DNA of 64,000 nt from Ditylenchus dipsaci (GCA_004194705.1 SADC01000016.1:124001-188000); one strand, 5' to 3'; shown: positions 22,929 to 34,965, counted from the first letter of the stretch. Translations and numbers: made by a program. The notes: generated by a model not told the origin, from the letters alone.

Positions 22929-23870
22929 GCCGTTTTGTCGGGTATTTTTTGGAGTTATTGCTAACGATATGATTTATCAAAATCTCAGATAGTTGCAATT
23001 TTCAAAAATGGCTTTTTTTCGTTGTAAAGGTAATTTTTACAAATTGGGGAACTCAGGTAGTGTAGTGGTTAGTACCCGGGTAGTAATATTTTTATCTTGT
23101 ACAGAACTTTTAAAATTAAAAAATTTTTCTGTGATCCAAATTTAGTTCTAAGTTCCAATATTCCGGGTAGGTAGGTACCACCTGGTCAGCTGGACCACCA
23201 AAAAAAGTGGTCGTCCACTTGGATCAAAAAAATTTTTACGTTTTTCATGTGTTCAAAACCTGTTTTCTGGACTGATTCAGGCATGCTGAAGATGGTTTGA
23301 TAATAGTAAAATAAGGTTTTGTATGGTATTTTTTAGCATCGGGATATAATTGATCTTGCCAAAACTCGATTTTACCAAAACTTAAAAATACCTGACAAAA
23401 CGGCATTGTACCACTATTAAACCATCTTCAGCATGCCCGAATTAGTTCAGAAAACAGGTTTAGAAACATGAAAAACGTAAAAAAATTGAATTTTTTGAAT
23501 GTGTCAACTGAAGTGGGCGGAGAGATCACAATAGTAACAAAATGTGATAGTGTTGCAAAAGTTGATAATTGATAGTTGATAGCTGAGAGTGAAGAACTCT
23601 CAACTGTTGCAACACTATTTACTATCTACGCCCTACAAAATCTGGAGAGGCTACCAGCTGATCAAGTGGATATCTACCCTAATTGGCCTGAAATAAAATA
23701 GAGATTCTCAATACCTGTTTTTTCTATGAACCAACCGCAGTTTTGCTGGATGCCCGATGTACCAAAAAAAACCAAGTAGTCGTCCACTTGGATCAAAAAA
23801 AATTTCATTTTTGGGTTCCAAAACCTATTTTCTGTACCAATTCGAGCATTCTAAAGATGGTTTGACAGTA

Positions 23871-24048
23871 CAGTCGAACCTCGTTATAAGATACACCCAG
23901 GGACCGACCCCAGCTGTATCTTATAACGAGGTGTATCTTATATAGGGGGGTAATTTGACGGGAGTTATTTGACTTGGGACCGGACCCAGGTGTATCTTAT
24001 AACGAGGTGTATCTTATATTGGGTGTATCTTATAACGAGGTTCTACTG
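23871..24048. mobile_element. Pogo/Tigger-like MITE, word ATCTTATAACGAGGTGT (178 bp)
   Basis: TA on both sides (23869-23870 and 24049-24050). Ends CAGTCGAACCTCGTTATAAG and CTTATAACGAGGTTCTACTG. Five inner word copies alternate with the scaffold phrases GGGACCGACCCCAG, GGGGGTAATTTGACGGGA and GGACCGGACCCAG. The mirror copy in the other arm is 25462-25636. Confidence 0.85.
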
Positions 24049-25461
24049 TAGTAAAATTACGTTTGATGGTATTTTCACAGTTTTCGTAAATCTCGCAAAA
24101 CATAATTTCAGCACTGTCATACCATCTTTAGAATGCTCGAATTAGTACAAAAAACAAGTTTTGGATTTCCCAATAACGTAAAAAAATTCGATCCGAGTGG
24201 ACGACCACTTGGTTTGGTTAGTGCATGGGAGATCCGAATGATCCAGCTGCTAGCATGGTCAGATGCTTTGCGAAAAATAGTCTAATATACAAAACAATAT
24301 AGCTGTTGTCGACTAAGTACTATCTACCACCACCAAGTACCATCACCCAGGCACTTCCACCTGAGTACCGATTCATAGTCACTACCTTGTTACTACCACT
24401 AAGTACTACCCGTAGGGATCACGTGTATTCCCTACGGGATAGGAAACTACTCATAGGAAACAACTCCAGAACTGGGGTTCCTAATGTTTTAGCATTATAA
24501 AACCGTGTTCAGTACACAATTCTAGATGGGTACAATAATTTTTAATTACTTTCAATTAAATCCGGTGTACATTTAGAGGAGATACCACGGGATCATCCTA
24601 TCACCCTATCATCCTAAAGCTCACGGGTCTTATAAATACAAATATATGACTGTCATTCAAGAAAAAAATGTCTGCTAGCACATGGATCTGAACCAGTTTG
24701 AAAATTTCAAATTGGCGGGTTTTGGGGACGAAAAGGACATGTCCGTTTTGGGGACGAAAAGGACATGTCCTTTTCGTCCCCAAAACCCGCCAATTTGAAA
24801 TTTTCAAACTGGTTCAGATCCATGTGCTAGCAGACATTTTTTTCTTGAATGACAGTCATATATTTGTATTTATAAGACCCGTGAGCTTTAGGATGATAGG
24901 GTGATAGGATGATCCCGTGGTATCTCCTCTAAATGTAACACCGGATTTAATTGAAAGTAATTAAAAATTATTGTACCCATCTAGAATTGTGTACTGAACA
25001 CGGTTTTATAATGCTAAAACATTAGGAACCCCAGTTCTGGAGTTGTTTCCTATGAGTAGTTTCCTATCCCGTAGGGAATACACGTGATCCCTACGGGTAG
25101 TACTTAGTGGTAGTAACAAGGTAGTGACTATGAATCGGTACTCAGGTGGAAGTGCCTGGTGATGGTACTTGGGTGGTGGTAGATAGTACTTAGTCGACAA
25201 CAGCTATATTGTTTTGTATATTAGACTATTTTTCGCAAAGCATCTGACCATGCTAGCAGCTGGATCATTCGGATCTCCCATGCACTAACCAAACCAAGTG
25301 GTCGTCCACTCGGATCGAATTTTTTTACGTTATTGGGAAATCCAAAACTTGTTTTTTGTACTAATTCGAGCATTCTAAAGATGGTATGACAGTGCTGAAA
25401 TTATGTTTTGCGAGATTTACGAAAACTGTGAAAATACCATCAAAACGTAATTTTACTACAG

Positions 25462-25636
25462 TAGAACCTCGTTATAAGATACACCCAATATAAGATACAC
25501 CTCGTTATAAGATACACCTGGGTCCGGTCCCAAGTCAAATAACTCCCGTCAAATTACCCCCCTATATAAGATACACCTCGTTATAAGATACAGCTGGGGT
25601 CGGTCCCTGGGTGTATCTTATAACGAGGTTCGACTG
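25462..25636. mobile_element. Pogo/Tigger-like MITE, mirror copy
   Basis: Inverted duplicate of 23871-24048 inside palindrome arm B', again with flanking TA. Confidence 0.8.
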
Positions 25637-26689
25637 TACTGTCAAACCATCTTTAGAATGCTCGAATTGGTACAGAAAATAGGTTTTGGAACCCAAAATG
25701 AAATTTTTTTTGATCCAAGTGGACGACTACTTGGTTTTTTTTGGTACATCGGGCATCCAGCAAAACTGCGGTTGGTTCATAGAAAAACAGGTATTGAGAA
25801 TCTCTATTTTATTTCAGGCCAATTAGGGTAGATATCCACTTGATCAGCTGGTAGCCTCTCCAGATTTTGTAGGGGCGTAGATAGTAAATAGTGTTGCAAC
25901 AGTTGAGAGTTCTTCACTCTCAGCTATCAACTATCAATTATCAACTTTTGCAACACTATCACATTTTGTTACTATTGTGATCTCTCCGCCCACTTCAGTT
26001 GACACATTCAAAAAATTCAATTTTTTTACGTTTTTCATGTTTCTAAACCTGTTTTCTGAACTAATTCGGGCATGCTGAAGATGGTTTAATAGTGTACAAT
26101 GCCGTTTTGTCAGGTATTTTTTAAGTTTTGGTAAAATCGAGTTTTGGCAAGATCAATTATATCCCGATGCTAAAAAATACCATACAAAACCTTATTTTAC
26201 TATTATCAAACCATCTTCAGCATGCCTGAATCAGTCCAGAAAACAGGTTTTGAAACATGAAAAACGTAAAAATTTTTTTTGATCCAAGTGGACGACCACT
26301 TGGTTTTGGTGGTCCAGCTGACCAGGTGGTACCTACCTACCCGGAATATTGGAACTTAGAACTAAATTTGGATCACAGAAAAACTTTTTAAATTTTAAAA
26401 GTTCTGTACAAGATAAAAATATTACTACCCGGTACTAACCACTACACTACCTGAGTTCCCCAACCTAGTACGAATACCTGGGTACAACAAAAAAAGTATT
26501 TTTCGAGTTATTGCTAACGATTGATTTTGATAAATCAATCGTTAGCAATAACTCAAAAAATACCCGACAAAACGGCGTTTTACCACCGTCAAACCATCTT
26601 CAGCATGCCCGAATCAGTTCAGAAAATGGGTTTTGGAACCCGAAAAAATGAAAAATTTTTTTGATCCAAGTGGACGACCACTTGGTTTT

Positions 26690-27160
26690 GGTGGTCCAGC
26701 TAGCCAGGTGGTACCTACCCGGAATATTGGAATTTCGGTGCGTGAAATCGGAGTTTCGGTCTCATTTAACCCAATTCCCTACACGGTTCCACATATGATA
26801 GCATTTTTATTTTTGAAATTTTTTACTTTAAAGGCGATCCAGCTGATCAACCTGACCAGAAGGTACCCATTTCGGGTTTTGGGGTCTGGGTAGGTGAAAT
26901 TGAAATTTCGGTCTTATCAAACCTTATTCACGCCACGATTTTACATTTGATAGCATGCTTTGTTTTTCAAAATATCGAAAAATATTTTTTCAGGTCCTCC
27001 AGGTGGATATCCACCTGACCAAGTGGCACCTACCCAGGTTTCGGGGTTTTCGTGTCGAAAATCGGAATTTTGGTCTTGACAAACCCAATTCCCCACACCA
27101 TTTTGCATATGATAGCATAGTTTATTTTCATTTTATGAAAATTTTAAATTTCACTATCAA
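26690..27160. repeat. CCAGGTGG dispersed repeat, tandem block of about 150-bp units
   Basis: Three successive units each run from a CCAGGTGG...CCACCTG box through GGTACCTACCC, an 'atttcggtct' phrase, 'aacccaattcc', 'catatgatagcat' and T-rich spacer. The best evidence that this family is a tandem repeat with period near 150 bp. Confidence 0.65.
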
Positions 27161-27214
27161 CTATCAAAAAAACGGTGGGTGACCAAATCGCATTCACCCA
27201 CCGTTTCTTTCTGA

Positions 27215-27320
27215 TAATTATCAATTATCAACTCTCAACTCTCAACTGTTGCAACACGATCACTATCAACTCTCAGCTATTAACTCTCAACTCTCAACTC
27301 TCATCTGTTGCAATAGGCCC
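27215..27320. repeat. CTCAACT word patch ending GTTGCAACAC
   Basis: Tandem TCAACTCTCAACTCTCAAC words next to TGTTGCAACA. Similar patches are at 23560-23620 and 25880-25960. Confidence 0.5.
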
Positions 27321-27340
27321 CAGATGGGCAAAATCGCGGC

Positions 27341-28513
27341 ATTAGGTCATTTGGTCCCCGGTCATTTGGTCCACGGTCATTTGGTCCCCGTCATTTGATC
27401 CCCGGTCATTTGGTCCCCTGGTCATTTGGTCCCCGTCATTTGGTCCCCAAAAGCCGCCAATTTAAAATGTTCAAACAGGTTCGAATCCTGGCGATAGCAA
27501 AGGATTGTTTTCTACCATATTTTATCCCAAATAGGTCTCATTCACCTGGAGAATTTGAAATTGGAAAATTTGGGTTTAGAAAGAAATATTAAAGACTATA
27601 TGGGAGGGGAAGGGAATACTGAATAACACTTGGTGATACCCCATTCATCCTCAATGATCCAGATCCACCCTCAGTGGTCCAAGTCCACCCTAAATGGTTC
27701 AGATTGACTTTTAGTAGTCCTAACCCACTTTCAATAGTCGGGATCCACTACCAATGCCTCCGTTATTAGTAAAATGGTTCAGATTTATCCTCAATGGTCT
27801 TAATTCAATCTGGATGTAAAAAGCCTTTTGGGTGTCCTCTGGTTCATTTGGGTGAATACAGTCAACTCTCTTCGTAATAAAATTTTTTTATTTAATCTTT
27901 TTTTCCATGTGAAAAACTCCTATCATTTAATTTTTTATATAATTTAACCTCAGTTCTAATGGATCATCGATTAACCTGACATTTGCATGGGTTTTCAACA
28001 CTTTCCCAGGTTATTATGCAGCTTTTTAAAGCGGTCAAATTCCCGGTCACATTCATTTGACTATGTATGCATTCCATTCCTTTTGGGGATCGTAGTGGGT
28101 AGTCTCTTTTTATTTATTTTTCCAACTATTTAAGATGACTTCACGGAAACGGATCTCAGTTATTGAGGTGTCAGATAATTAGGGATGCCGCTTAACAAAG
28201 AATAAGCCAATTGCAGTCAAATAAAGTAGATTTAGGCTGAAAAATAACCAAGAGTGTCGGATAGCTGTAATGCCAGATATTTGAAGTTTGACTTATTAGA
28301 AACACATGAGCATCTTGCAAACAAGAGCTAAACGATTTGCAAGTCTCAAAATTAGATCGACATAGGTTTCGTTCAAGACATCATGGAAAACCATTTTAAA
28401 AAATTTAAACTGGCGGCTTTGGGGACCAAATGACCGGGAACCAAATGACCAGGGGGCCAAATGACCGGGGATCAAATGACCGGGATCAAATGACCGGGGA
28501 CCAAATGACCGTC
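27341..28513. mobile_element. Foldback element, word GGTCATTTGGTCCCC
   Basis: The left array (about 27345-27465) and right array (about 28415-28513) are inverted and made of CGGTCATTTGGTCCC units. Each is bordered inside by AAAGCCGCCAATTTAAA. The left arm includes a tRNA B-box-like GGTTCGAATCCTGG. The interior has degenerate (T/C)C(C/A)ATGGT(T/C)CAGAT phrases and no transposase. Confidence 0.65.
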
Positions 28514-28539
28514 GCCCCAAAATCGCAATTTTAGTGTTT

Positions 28540-28880
28540 CACAAACCAGTTTTGCCAGGCGATTTTTGGTTAGAAAAATTAGTTAGTTTTGAATTCGGCT
28601 AATTCTTAGTTTTATTGGGAAGCGAGGTGGATATTCACCTACTCGAGTGATAAGTACCCAAGGTTTTTAGGAGATGGAAATCTCAATTTGTTACTTAAAT
28701 ACTTGACTCCTAGACTATTTTAAGTCAATAAAAATTTTTGTTATGGATTTTTGAACTGAATTTTGATTTTTAGGCCATCCATGTATATATATATAGCTGA
28801 CCAAGAGGTACCTACTCTATGTATAGAGTTGGAGTGGGTAAAATTACAATTTTGGTCCTAACAAACCTAATTCCTGACAC
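28540..28880. repeat. CCAGGTGG dispersed repeat, diverged copies
   Basis: Two decayed units (GAGGTGGATATTCACC, then GCCATCCATGTATATAT) with the family's 'ttttggtcctaacaaacctaattcc' phrase. Confidence 0.5.
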
Positions 28881-28965
28881 AATTTCAAGTTAGAAAAAGT
28901 GTTTGCTATCACCAGGATTCGAACCTATTTGAAAATTTCAAATTGGCGGTTTTTGGGGACGAAAT

Positions 28966-29448
28966 CAGTGTTTTCAAAAGTCAAGGTCAAGTTCAAGGTC
29001 AAGGTCAAGGTAAAACTTGACTTTAAAACTTCAAGGTCGTTTTTCTCGATTTTTAGTAAGGAAAATGGGTCTGAATTTTTTTTCCTATCCCCTAAAGTCA
29101 AGATTTTGCGCTGAACAAAACTTACTTTTCAGAATAACGATATAATTTTTGCACGATGAGATATAGCCTAAAGTCAAGGTAAAATCACCTTGATTTTACC
29201 TTGACCTTGACTTTCGCTAAAATCAAGGTGATTTTACCTTGACTTTAGGCTATATCTCATCGTGCAAAATTATATCGTTATTCTGAAAAGTAAGTTTTGT
29301 TCAGCGCAAAATCTTGACTTTAGGGGATAGGAAAAAAATTCAGACCCATTTTCCTTACTAAAAATCGAGAAAAACGACCTTGAAGTTTTAAAGTCAAGTT
29401 TTACCTTGACCTTGACCTTGAACTTGACCTTGACTTTTGAAAACACTG
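28966..29448. mobile_element. hAT-type foldback, word CAAGGT, perfect TSD
   Basis: CAGTGTTTTCAAAAGTCAAG at the left and its complement at the right, with identical 8-bp duplications GACGAAAT (28958-28965 and 29449-29456). The arms are about 240 bp and almost perfectly complementary across the centre near 29207. AAGGTCAAGGTCAAG words occupy the outer and central parts. Confidence 0.9.
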
Positions 29449-29590
29449 GACGAAATGACCGGGGACGAAAAGACCAGGGAAAATGACCGGGGGACAAAAT
29501 GACCGGGGACGAAATGACCGGGGACGAAATGACCGGAGACGAAATGACCGGGGACGAAATGACCGGGGACGAAATGACCTAGTGCCCGAA
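29449..29590. repeat. Array of GGGGACGAAATGACC
   Basis: About eight units of GGGACGAAATGACCG, the target into which the 28966-29448 element inserted. Related to the GGTCATTTGGTCCCC word of the neighbouring foldback. Confidence 0.7.
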
Positions 29591-30132
29591 AAACGGCAGA
29601 ATGAATTAAGCCTAGTGTCCAATGACTGAGAATTAATTCCATGTTTTTCAACGCGGGAAGGGATGTGAACCTTTTTTTCTTCATAATTTTTTTCTTTTGG
29701 TCACATCAGTAGTAACTGTGTCTATACTATTTTATTTAGCGAACACCGTTCTATCTTTTATTACGTTTTTCTTCGAAATAAAAGATTGCAAAAAAAGATT
29801 GCAGAGCGATGTGCTTTTTTACCCCCTATGTATTTCGGCAAAAAGTCTCTTCTCTCTTTTGTGAGTAAAAATAAAGAGCGGTACTAAGATTTGAATAATA
29901 TTTAAAAGTTGAAAATCTTTTTGAAATGCAAAGTAGAAATGCAAAAAAAAACTAGCTCTCCTTGAGAGTTTTTAATCTCAAATCTCTTATTTCGGCTACT
30001 TGTTTTTGTAATAGTTGTGTCTTGTATCGTTGAGAAAGTTATTTTGACTACTTGAAAGTATAGTGATTGTTTTAATGATTTTATTATTTTTTTTCCAACA
30101 TGAAAAATAAATGTACAAAAAGAGTTCATATA

Positions 30133-30911
30133 TTAGGTTGGTGCATAAGTTTTAAACCATATATCCATATAAACCATATATCCACTATTATTATTTCACA
30201 AAAGCATGTTCAACCACTCATTTTGTAGCCCTGAATCTCCTCTTTCAAATGGCATATTTAACTTAGCTTGATTATACTGGATAACTCACCATTTGGGTCC
30301 AAACACTTGTCTGGTCATTTTGAGAAGGTTACCCGCGTTTTCATCACTTTAACTGGTCAAATGTTTTATTGAATTTTGAGCGTCACGACAAAATGTTATC
30401 ACCATGTTGTAGCGCAGCTCAAGAGCTACAAGCCCCATATTACAGAATAATTTTTGAAAATTTGATTGTTGAGATATGGTCTTTTGGAAAAAATCAATTT
30501 CTTGAAAAATGACCAAAATCCAAAAAATTGGCAAAAACTTGCATTTTGGTCATTTTTCAAGAAATTGATTTTTTCCAAAAGGCCATAGCTCAACAATCAA
30601 ATTTTCAAAAATTATTCTGTAATATGGGGTTTGTAGCTCTTGAGCTGCGCTACAACATGGTGATAAATTTTGTCATGACGCTCGAAATTCAATAAAAAGT
30701 TTGATCACTAAAGGTGATGAAAACGCTGGTAAATTTCTTAAAATAACCTCACAAGTGTTTGAAGCCAAACGGTTACTTATCCAAAATAATCAAGCTAAGT
30801 TAAATATACCATTAGAAAGAGAAAGATTAAGGCTACAAAATGAGTGGTTGAACATGCTTTTGTGAAATAATAATAGTGGATATATGGTTTAAAACTTATG
30901 CACCAACCTAA
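30133..30911. mobile_element. Mariner-type foldback MITE
   Basis: TA duplications at 30131-30132 and 30912-30913. The ends TTAGGTTGGTGCATAAGTTT and AAACTTATGCACCAACCTAA are inverted, and the arms remain complementary to a centre near 30528. No transposase frame. A diverged relative of the inner arm (GTAGCGCAGTTCAAGAGCTA) is at 50165-50425. Confidence 0.9.
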
Positions 30912-31033
30912 TACATCCTGAGTCAAAAAAGTTGGCAAGTTTAACTCAGATATCAGATAAATTTATTTGAAAAGTTTACTGTCTATTTTTTACTGAGGTT
31001 TGCAGATCCATATTTGAAGCTCCAGATTCGTTA

Positions 31034-31560
31034 TGCTTGGTCTGCTTTTTCTTTGTTAGTGCTGAAACAAGCCCTACACTGAGCCACCTGGATGTGGAAG
31101 TGTTTCTTTACTGGTACCAACCACTCTCCACTCTGATTTAGCTGCCTTTGACGAGCACGACAAAGTTTGCAAAGCCCAAAAACTAGCTTATATGAAGCAT
31201 ACATGACGCAGTGGTCCTTCTCTCCTTGGTGGAATCGCTGTCTCTTCTTTGGTCTTTTCAATTGAAGAGGTTTAGCTCAGAAGCTGGGCTGACTGCTTCC
31301 AGGATGCTGCTGTTTCTGTTGCTCAACATCTGTGCTATCATCAAACTGAGCAAGCCAGCTGTTGGCATGACTCACATTGCTGTTAAGACAAGTTCGGCAA
31401 TTAACCACAGTCCTGAGTAGATGCCCATAGCCAATCTCACTATCTTCATGCAGAAATTCCAATGGTTGAACACCACTCTCTTTTGTTGGCACGCTTGCTT
31501 TTACAGTTGTTACACTGGTGGAAGACTAGGGCATTGTTGCGAATCTGAATTGCGTTGTGG
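31034..31560 (-). CDS. Cys-rich coding fragment, unrecognised
   Basis: Two overlapping minus-strand frames look coding and probably belong together with one frameshift near 31275. The upstream part has VVNCRTCLNSNVSHANSWL and, before it, HQCNNCKSKRA. The downstream part has KRPKKRQRFHQGEKDHC, GLCKLCRARQRQ, and HFHIQVAQCRACFSTN before the stop at about 31031-31034. Repeated C-x2-C pairs spaced by basic stretches suggest a zinc-binding protein. I do not recognise the family, and no start or splice sites were fixed. Similar H...C..C text at each end may reflect internal repeats. It might instead derive from a large DNA transposon, because a polymerase relic lies beside it on the other strand. 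Confidence 0.4.
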
Positions 31561-31654
31561 CTTGAAATGGCTGAGGTGGCTGAAATATGAAAAATAAATA
31601 TCAATTTTTTTCATAATTTCAATAAAATCAAATCGCAAATTTGATGTTGAATAG

Positions 31655-31965
31655 TCTCTGGGCAAGCTAGCTCAAAAAGCTGACACTTCCAATGTTAAAA
31701 TTACTACAACTCCAGCCGAGTTTCATGCTATTTTAGAGGATCCTGGAAATTTAGTATTGGAGTTCAGCCATATTCCAAACTCACTAGCAGACAGAGTGGT
31801 ATTCAAAAAAAGAAGAGAATTTTACGTGCACCCAAAACCAATAATTTGCTTGTCGCCGCTATAGTAACATCACTAGCGCGGCTCCATTTGGCCAAATATT
31901 TGGATGAAGTGCCGGACAAGAAACTGTACTGCCAAAATGAAAATTGCCCTATCACATTTCGCCAA
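31655..31965 (+). pseudogene. B-family DNA polymerase fragment (Maverick/Polinton-like)
   Basis: The plus strand reads FHAILEDPGNLVLEFSHIPN then VVFKKRREFYVHPKP, then after a one-base shift NNLLVAAIVTSLARLHLAKY followed by LDEVPDKKLYCQN. This follows the protein-primed type B polymerase palm sequence (N..VAAF.TA.AR..LY..L......LY.DTDS) found in Maverick/Polinton elements and linear plasmids. The DTDS catalytic motif is degraded to an unrelated sequence, so it is dead. Only this fragment remains. No integrase or capsid-like gene is visible nearby. Confidence 0.5.
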
Positions 31966-32013
31966 AACGAAATTTAATTAGTGTTTTGAGATGCTTTTTA
32001 GCACTGAATTTAA

Positions 32014-33758
32014 AGGAGGGGTGCAAATCATAATGCGAATATTTTGAGCACTCAAGTTCGATTACCAGTGGGTGCATCACCTATTTTTTAACGGAAATAT
32101 AATAAAAATTGCCCCATTTGCCGGAAAAGTTGCCCCATTTTCCAGAAAAGTTGCCCCATTTTCCAGAAAAGTTGCCCCATTTTCGAATTTCCAATCAAAA
32201 AGCAGAAAAGTTGCCCCATTTACCATAAAAGTTGCCCCATTTGCCACAAAAGTCTCCCCATTTTCTAATTTCCAGTCAAAAAGCAGAAAAGTTGCCCCAT
32301 TGGCCAGAAAAGTTGCCCCATTTGGACATTTCATGTTGTTTTGCCATCTTGTTTACGTTGGCGTTGATGTGATTACCGATGTGCCGCTAGGAGAGAAGAG
32401 GAAGCGAGGAAGAAAGCGCAGGGCAAGAGAGGAAAGCGCCCTGGTTATTGACTGATTTATGTTATTGAGTTTGTTGTCTTTGAAGTGTTGTCAATTGTTG
32501 TTGAATAAAGTCAGTTGTTGTTTTGAGTGGTGCCGTAAAACTTTGAGAGCTACTAGTATGTAAAACAATGTAATGACAGTATAAGAGATCGTGAATTTGA
32601 AAATCCGGCCAATGGGGCAACTTTTCTGCTTTTTGACTGGAAATTAGAAAATGGGGAGACTTTTGTGTCAAACGGGGCAACTTTTATGGTAAATGGGGCA
32701 ACTTTTCTGCTTTTTGATTGGAAATTCGAAAATGGGGCAACTTTCTGGAAAATGGGGCAACTTTTCCGGCAAATGGGGCAATTTTTAATTGTCTTCCTTT
32801 TTTTACTCTATATTTCAGTGAGTCTACTGACTTTTAGGGCCAAAAACTATTGAGGAATCGATTGCAATCGTTTGCAGCACTTATTAAACGTCATCAACTG
32901 CCCTAATTTTACGATTCCAAGCAAATGACCATCAAAATAAAGGGAAACCGGCCCAAATGATGCGTACTTAGTTCTATCCGCTTGAACCTTCACCCATTTT
33001 GTTTTTTTCTCGACGCGTTTAGTGATTTTCTAGAGTCGAAATTTCATGGAGAACCAGAGAGAATTTTCACACACCAGAACCACTTTATAAAAACACGGTA
33101 GCTAGCGAAGGTTTGACCAAGGAACAAAAATGTACCATTTAAGGGCAGGATTTTGGGATTATTCTGGCACTGACGTTTTTGCAATTTTAATCCACATGCT
33201 CATTTACAACCATATGCTGAAAACGACGGCAGGAAGCAGAGCTACATTTTAAGTATAAGGGTTTAAATGATCATGTAAATTAATATTCCAAAAAAACGCC
33301 ACTTCCAAAATAATACCAAAAAGTTCTGGGATAGTCCAAGATAGAATGGCATGGAAGTGGACATGGTTGTATGTTTTTTGAATCCTAGTTTTAACTTTGT
33401 ACTAACTTTTTCTCTATTTGATAGCTCAAAGGATGGCTTAGAATCTTGGCTACATTTTGGTATATGAAACACGTGACTTGTAGAAAAAAGTCAAGAAATA
33501 TAAATCGAACCAGCTACAGAAAAAACCCCCAAACGAAGGGTTTTCGTAAATTTAGCAGGTCTTAGCCTGTAAATCAGCTCCAGGAATTTCGTAATCATGA
33601 TCTGATGATTTTGTCGGATAGCCAAGAGTGTGAGGATCATTTTGACTTCAAACTTGTGAATTAAAGAAGATAAAGAAGGGTGTGCACCCAGGGGGATTTG
33701 AACCTGAGAGTTCAAAATATTCGCATTATGATTTGCACCACCCCCCCCCTTCTTTAAC
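32014..33758. mobile_element. Element with inverted GGTGCAAATCATAATGCGAA ends
   Basis: The left end GGGGTGCAAATCATAATGCG, with TTGAGCACTCAAGTTCGATTAC beside it, pairs with right-end text TTCGCATTATGATTTGCACC and GATTTGAACC. Inside are the 32104-32786 foldback and a 33.0-33.7 kb block related to the 387-bp repeat at 1550-1936. The outer repeats are imperfect, so the boundaries are approximate. Confidence 0.45.
32104..32786 (+). mobile_element. Foldback element, word GGGGCAACTTTTCTGG, with coding tail
   Basis: The arms (about 32104-32335 and 32612-32786) are made of GTTGCCCCATTTTCCAG units in inverted orientation. Between them the plus strand keeps a frame ending PLGEKRKRGRKRRAREE then SALVID and stop (about 32452), followed by a TG-rich UTR with AATAAA at about 32504. 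The basic GEKRKRGRKRR is AT-hook-like. It looks like the last codons of a lost transposase. Confidence 0.65.
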
Positions 33759-33759
33759 A

Positions 33760-34770
33760 AAGACTTGTGCTCAAATGTAGTTTCCTGGCGCCAACCCGGC
33801 AATTTAGCGATTTTTGGGTGCCGGTGTTGCCGATACCTTTTTTCGGAGATCGCCTTTGACTTAATTATAGATAGCTAATGAATTATTGGGCATACTTGCT
33901 GGTACTTTAGATGCTCAATATATTATTATAGAAAAACAAAAAAACCCGGCGCCGGCGCCCGTGCAACTATACTCACTCATACTCTACACTCATTAACTCA
34001 TACTTTTAACGTGAATGTGAATTTGAGGTAAATGATCAATGCATACAGCCATTTCGAAAATCAACAGAGAGGCCAAGGCAATTCTAACGTAACAATTTGT
34101 CATAGAAAAGTCGCCCATTTTCATCCTGGCAATATTTAGCTAAAATCTAGCACTAAATATGATGAACTTTGTACTTGAACTTTATTGTCCATATTCTTTG
34201 TTGTTGTTGTTCGTATGTTTTTCTCTCTCTTTCTTTTTTCTGCACTCCATTAATTAATTTATATGGCAGGCTGTCCTTACTAGTCTGTCTTTTAACAACA
34301 ACACATAACTATTAACTATCTTAATGTCTAAGCAGAGAATGAAGACAGTGAAATCAGGGCAAGAAGAGATGATTAGAGACAAGGCTCTTCTATTCCACGG
34401 TTTGATGTAAACCTCACGTGCTGCTTTTTTGTCATAACTTTTTCGCTATTTTAATAACACGAAAAAGGTCGACTGTTTATCTAGCTCATTCAAATACTGA
34501 AAATTAAATGTTTGTTGTCTCAAGAGGAATATGAAATTTGACAGTGATTTTGGAACTTTCAAGAGCATTTTTAAGCAAATCGACCATGCTGAATATGTTA
34601 GGACATCCAAAATACAACCATGTTTTTGCTAACATTTTTTGATAACAGTGGCCTCATTGAAGTTGGAATGAAAAGTATTATCGTCAGATAAAATTATGCG
34701 ATCATTTGAAATTTTTAGTAAGAGAATAACTCGGATCGCTTGAAAACCTACCGCAGAGGCTGGTAGTAAT
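33760..34770. other. No gene recognised
   Basis: Intergenic AT-rich sequence with a CCGGCGCCGGCGCC patch near 33945-33960 and a decayed GACCATGCTGAATATG MITE relic at 34490-34640. Confidence 0.35.
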
Positions 34771-34774
34771 TTAA

Positions 34775-34965
34775 TGGGGGTAAGAGTACTTACCTTGTTT
34801 TGGAATTAAATGAACATAGCCTTGATTTTGGGATAATACTCGCAGGGTGTGTTCATTTACTACCCATAATACCGCTGGCGTAAGAACCCCAAGAGTACTA
34901 CACTCAAAATCGCGGGTATGTTCATTTCATTCCAAAATAGGGGGAAGGGTAGGGACCTTTACCCC
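34775..34965. mobile_element. Small foldback, TTTTGGAATTAAATGAACAT arms
   Basis: TTTTGGAATTAAATGAACAT pairs with ATGTTCATTTCATTCCAAAA, and the outer GGGGGTAAGAG pairs approximately with CCTTTACCCC. Resembles a MITE. No duplication was established. Confidence 0.5.

Larger units (their letters stand above)
23044..26465. repeat. 3.4-kb palindrome (arms B and B')
   Basis: Arms of about 1.7 kb are inverted copies centred between 24765 and 24766 in GGACATGTCC, with no spacer. The left arm has one extra 26-bp unit. Each arm contains a foldback with GTGGTCGTCCACTTGG ends (about 23200-23520), a CTCAACTGTTGCAACAC word patch, and a second foldback with a pogo-like MITE inside it. Most arm differences are homopolymer lengths. 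Confidence 0.85.

Noticed and set aside
24306..24500. 64-codon frame mirrored at 25006-25200
   Set aside because: Created by the palindrome; no coding features.
27341..29590. CRISPR-like array of regular repeats
   Set aside because: The units are contiguous with no unique spacers, arranged as inverted arms, in a eukaryotic genome.
29394..29684. 96-codon frame with repeated GHFVP
   Set aside because: Translation of the GGGGACGAAATGACC array.
32072..32334. Repeated ATFLENG frame in the foldback arm
   Set aside because: Translation of the GGGGCAACTTTT word array; only the tail after about 32340 looks like real protein.
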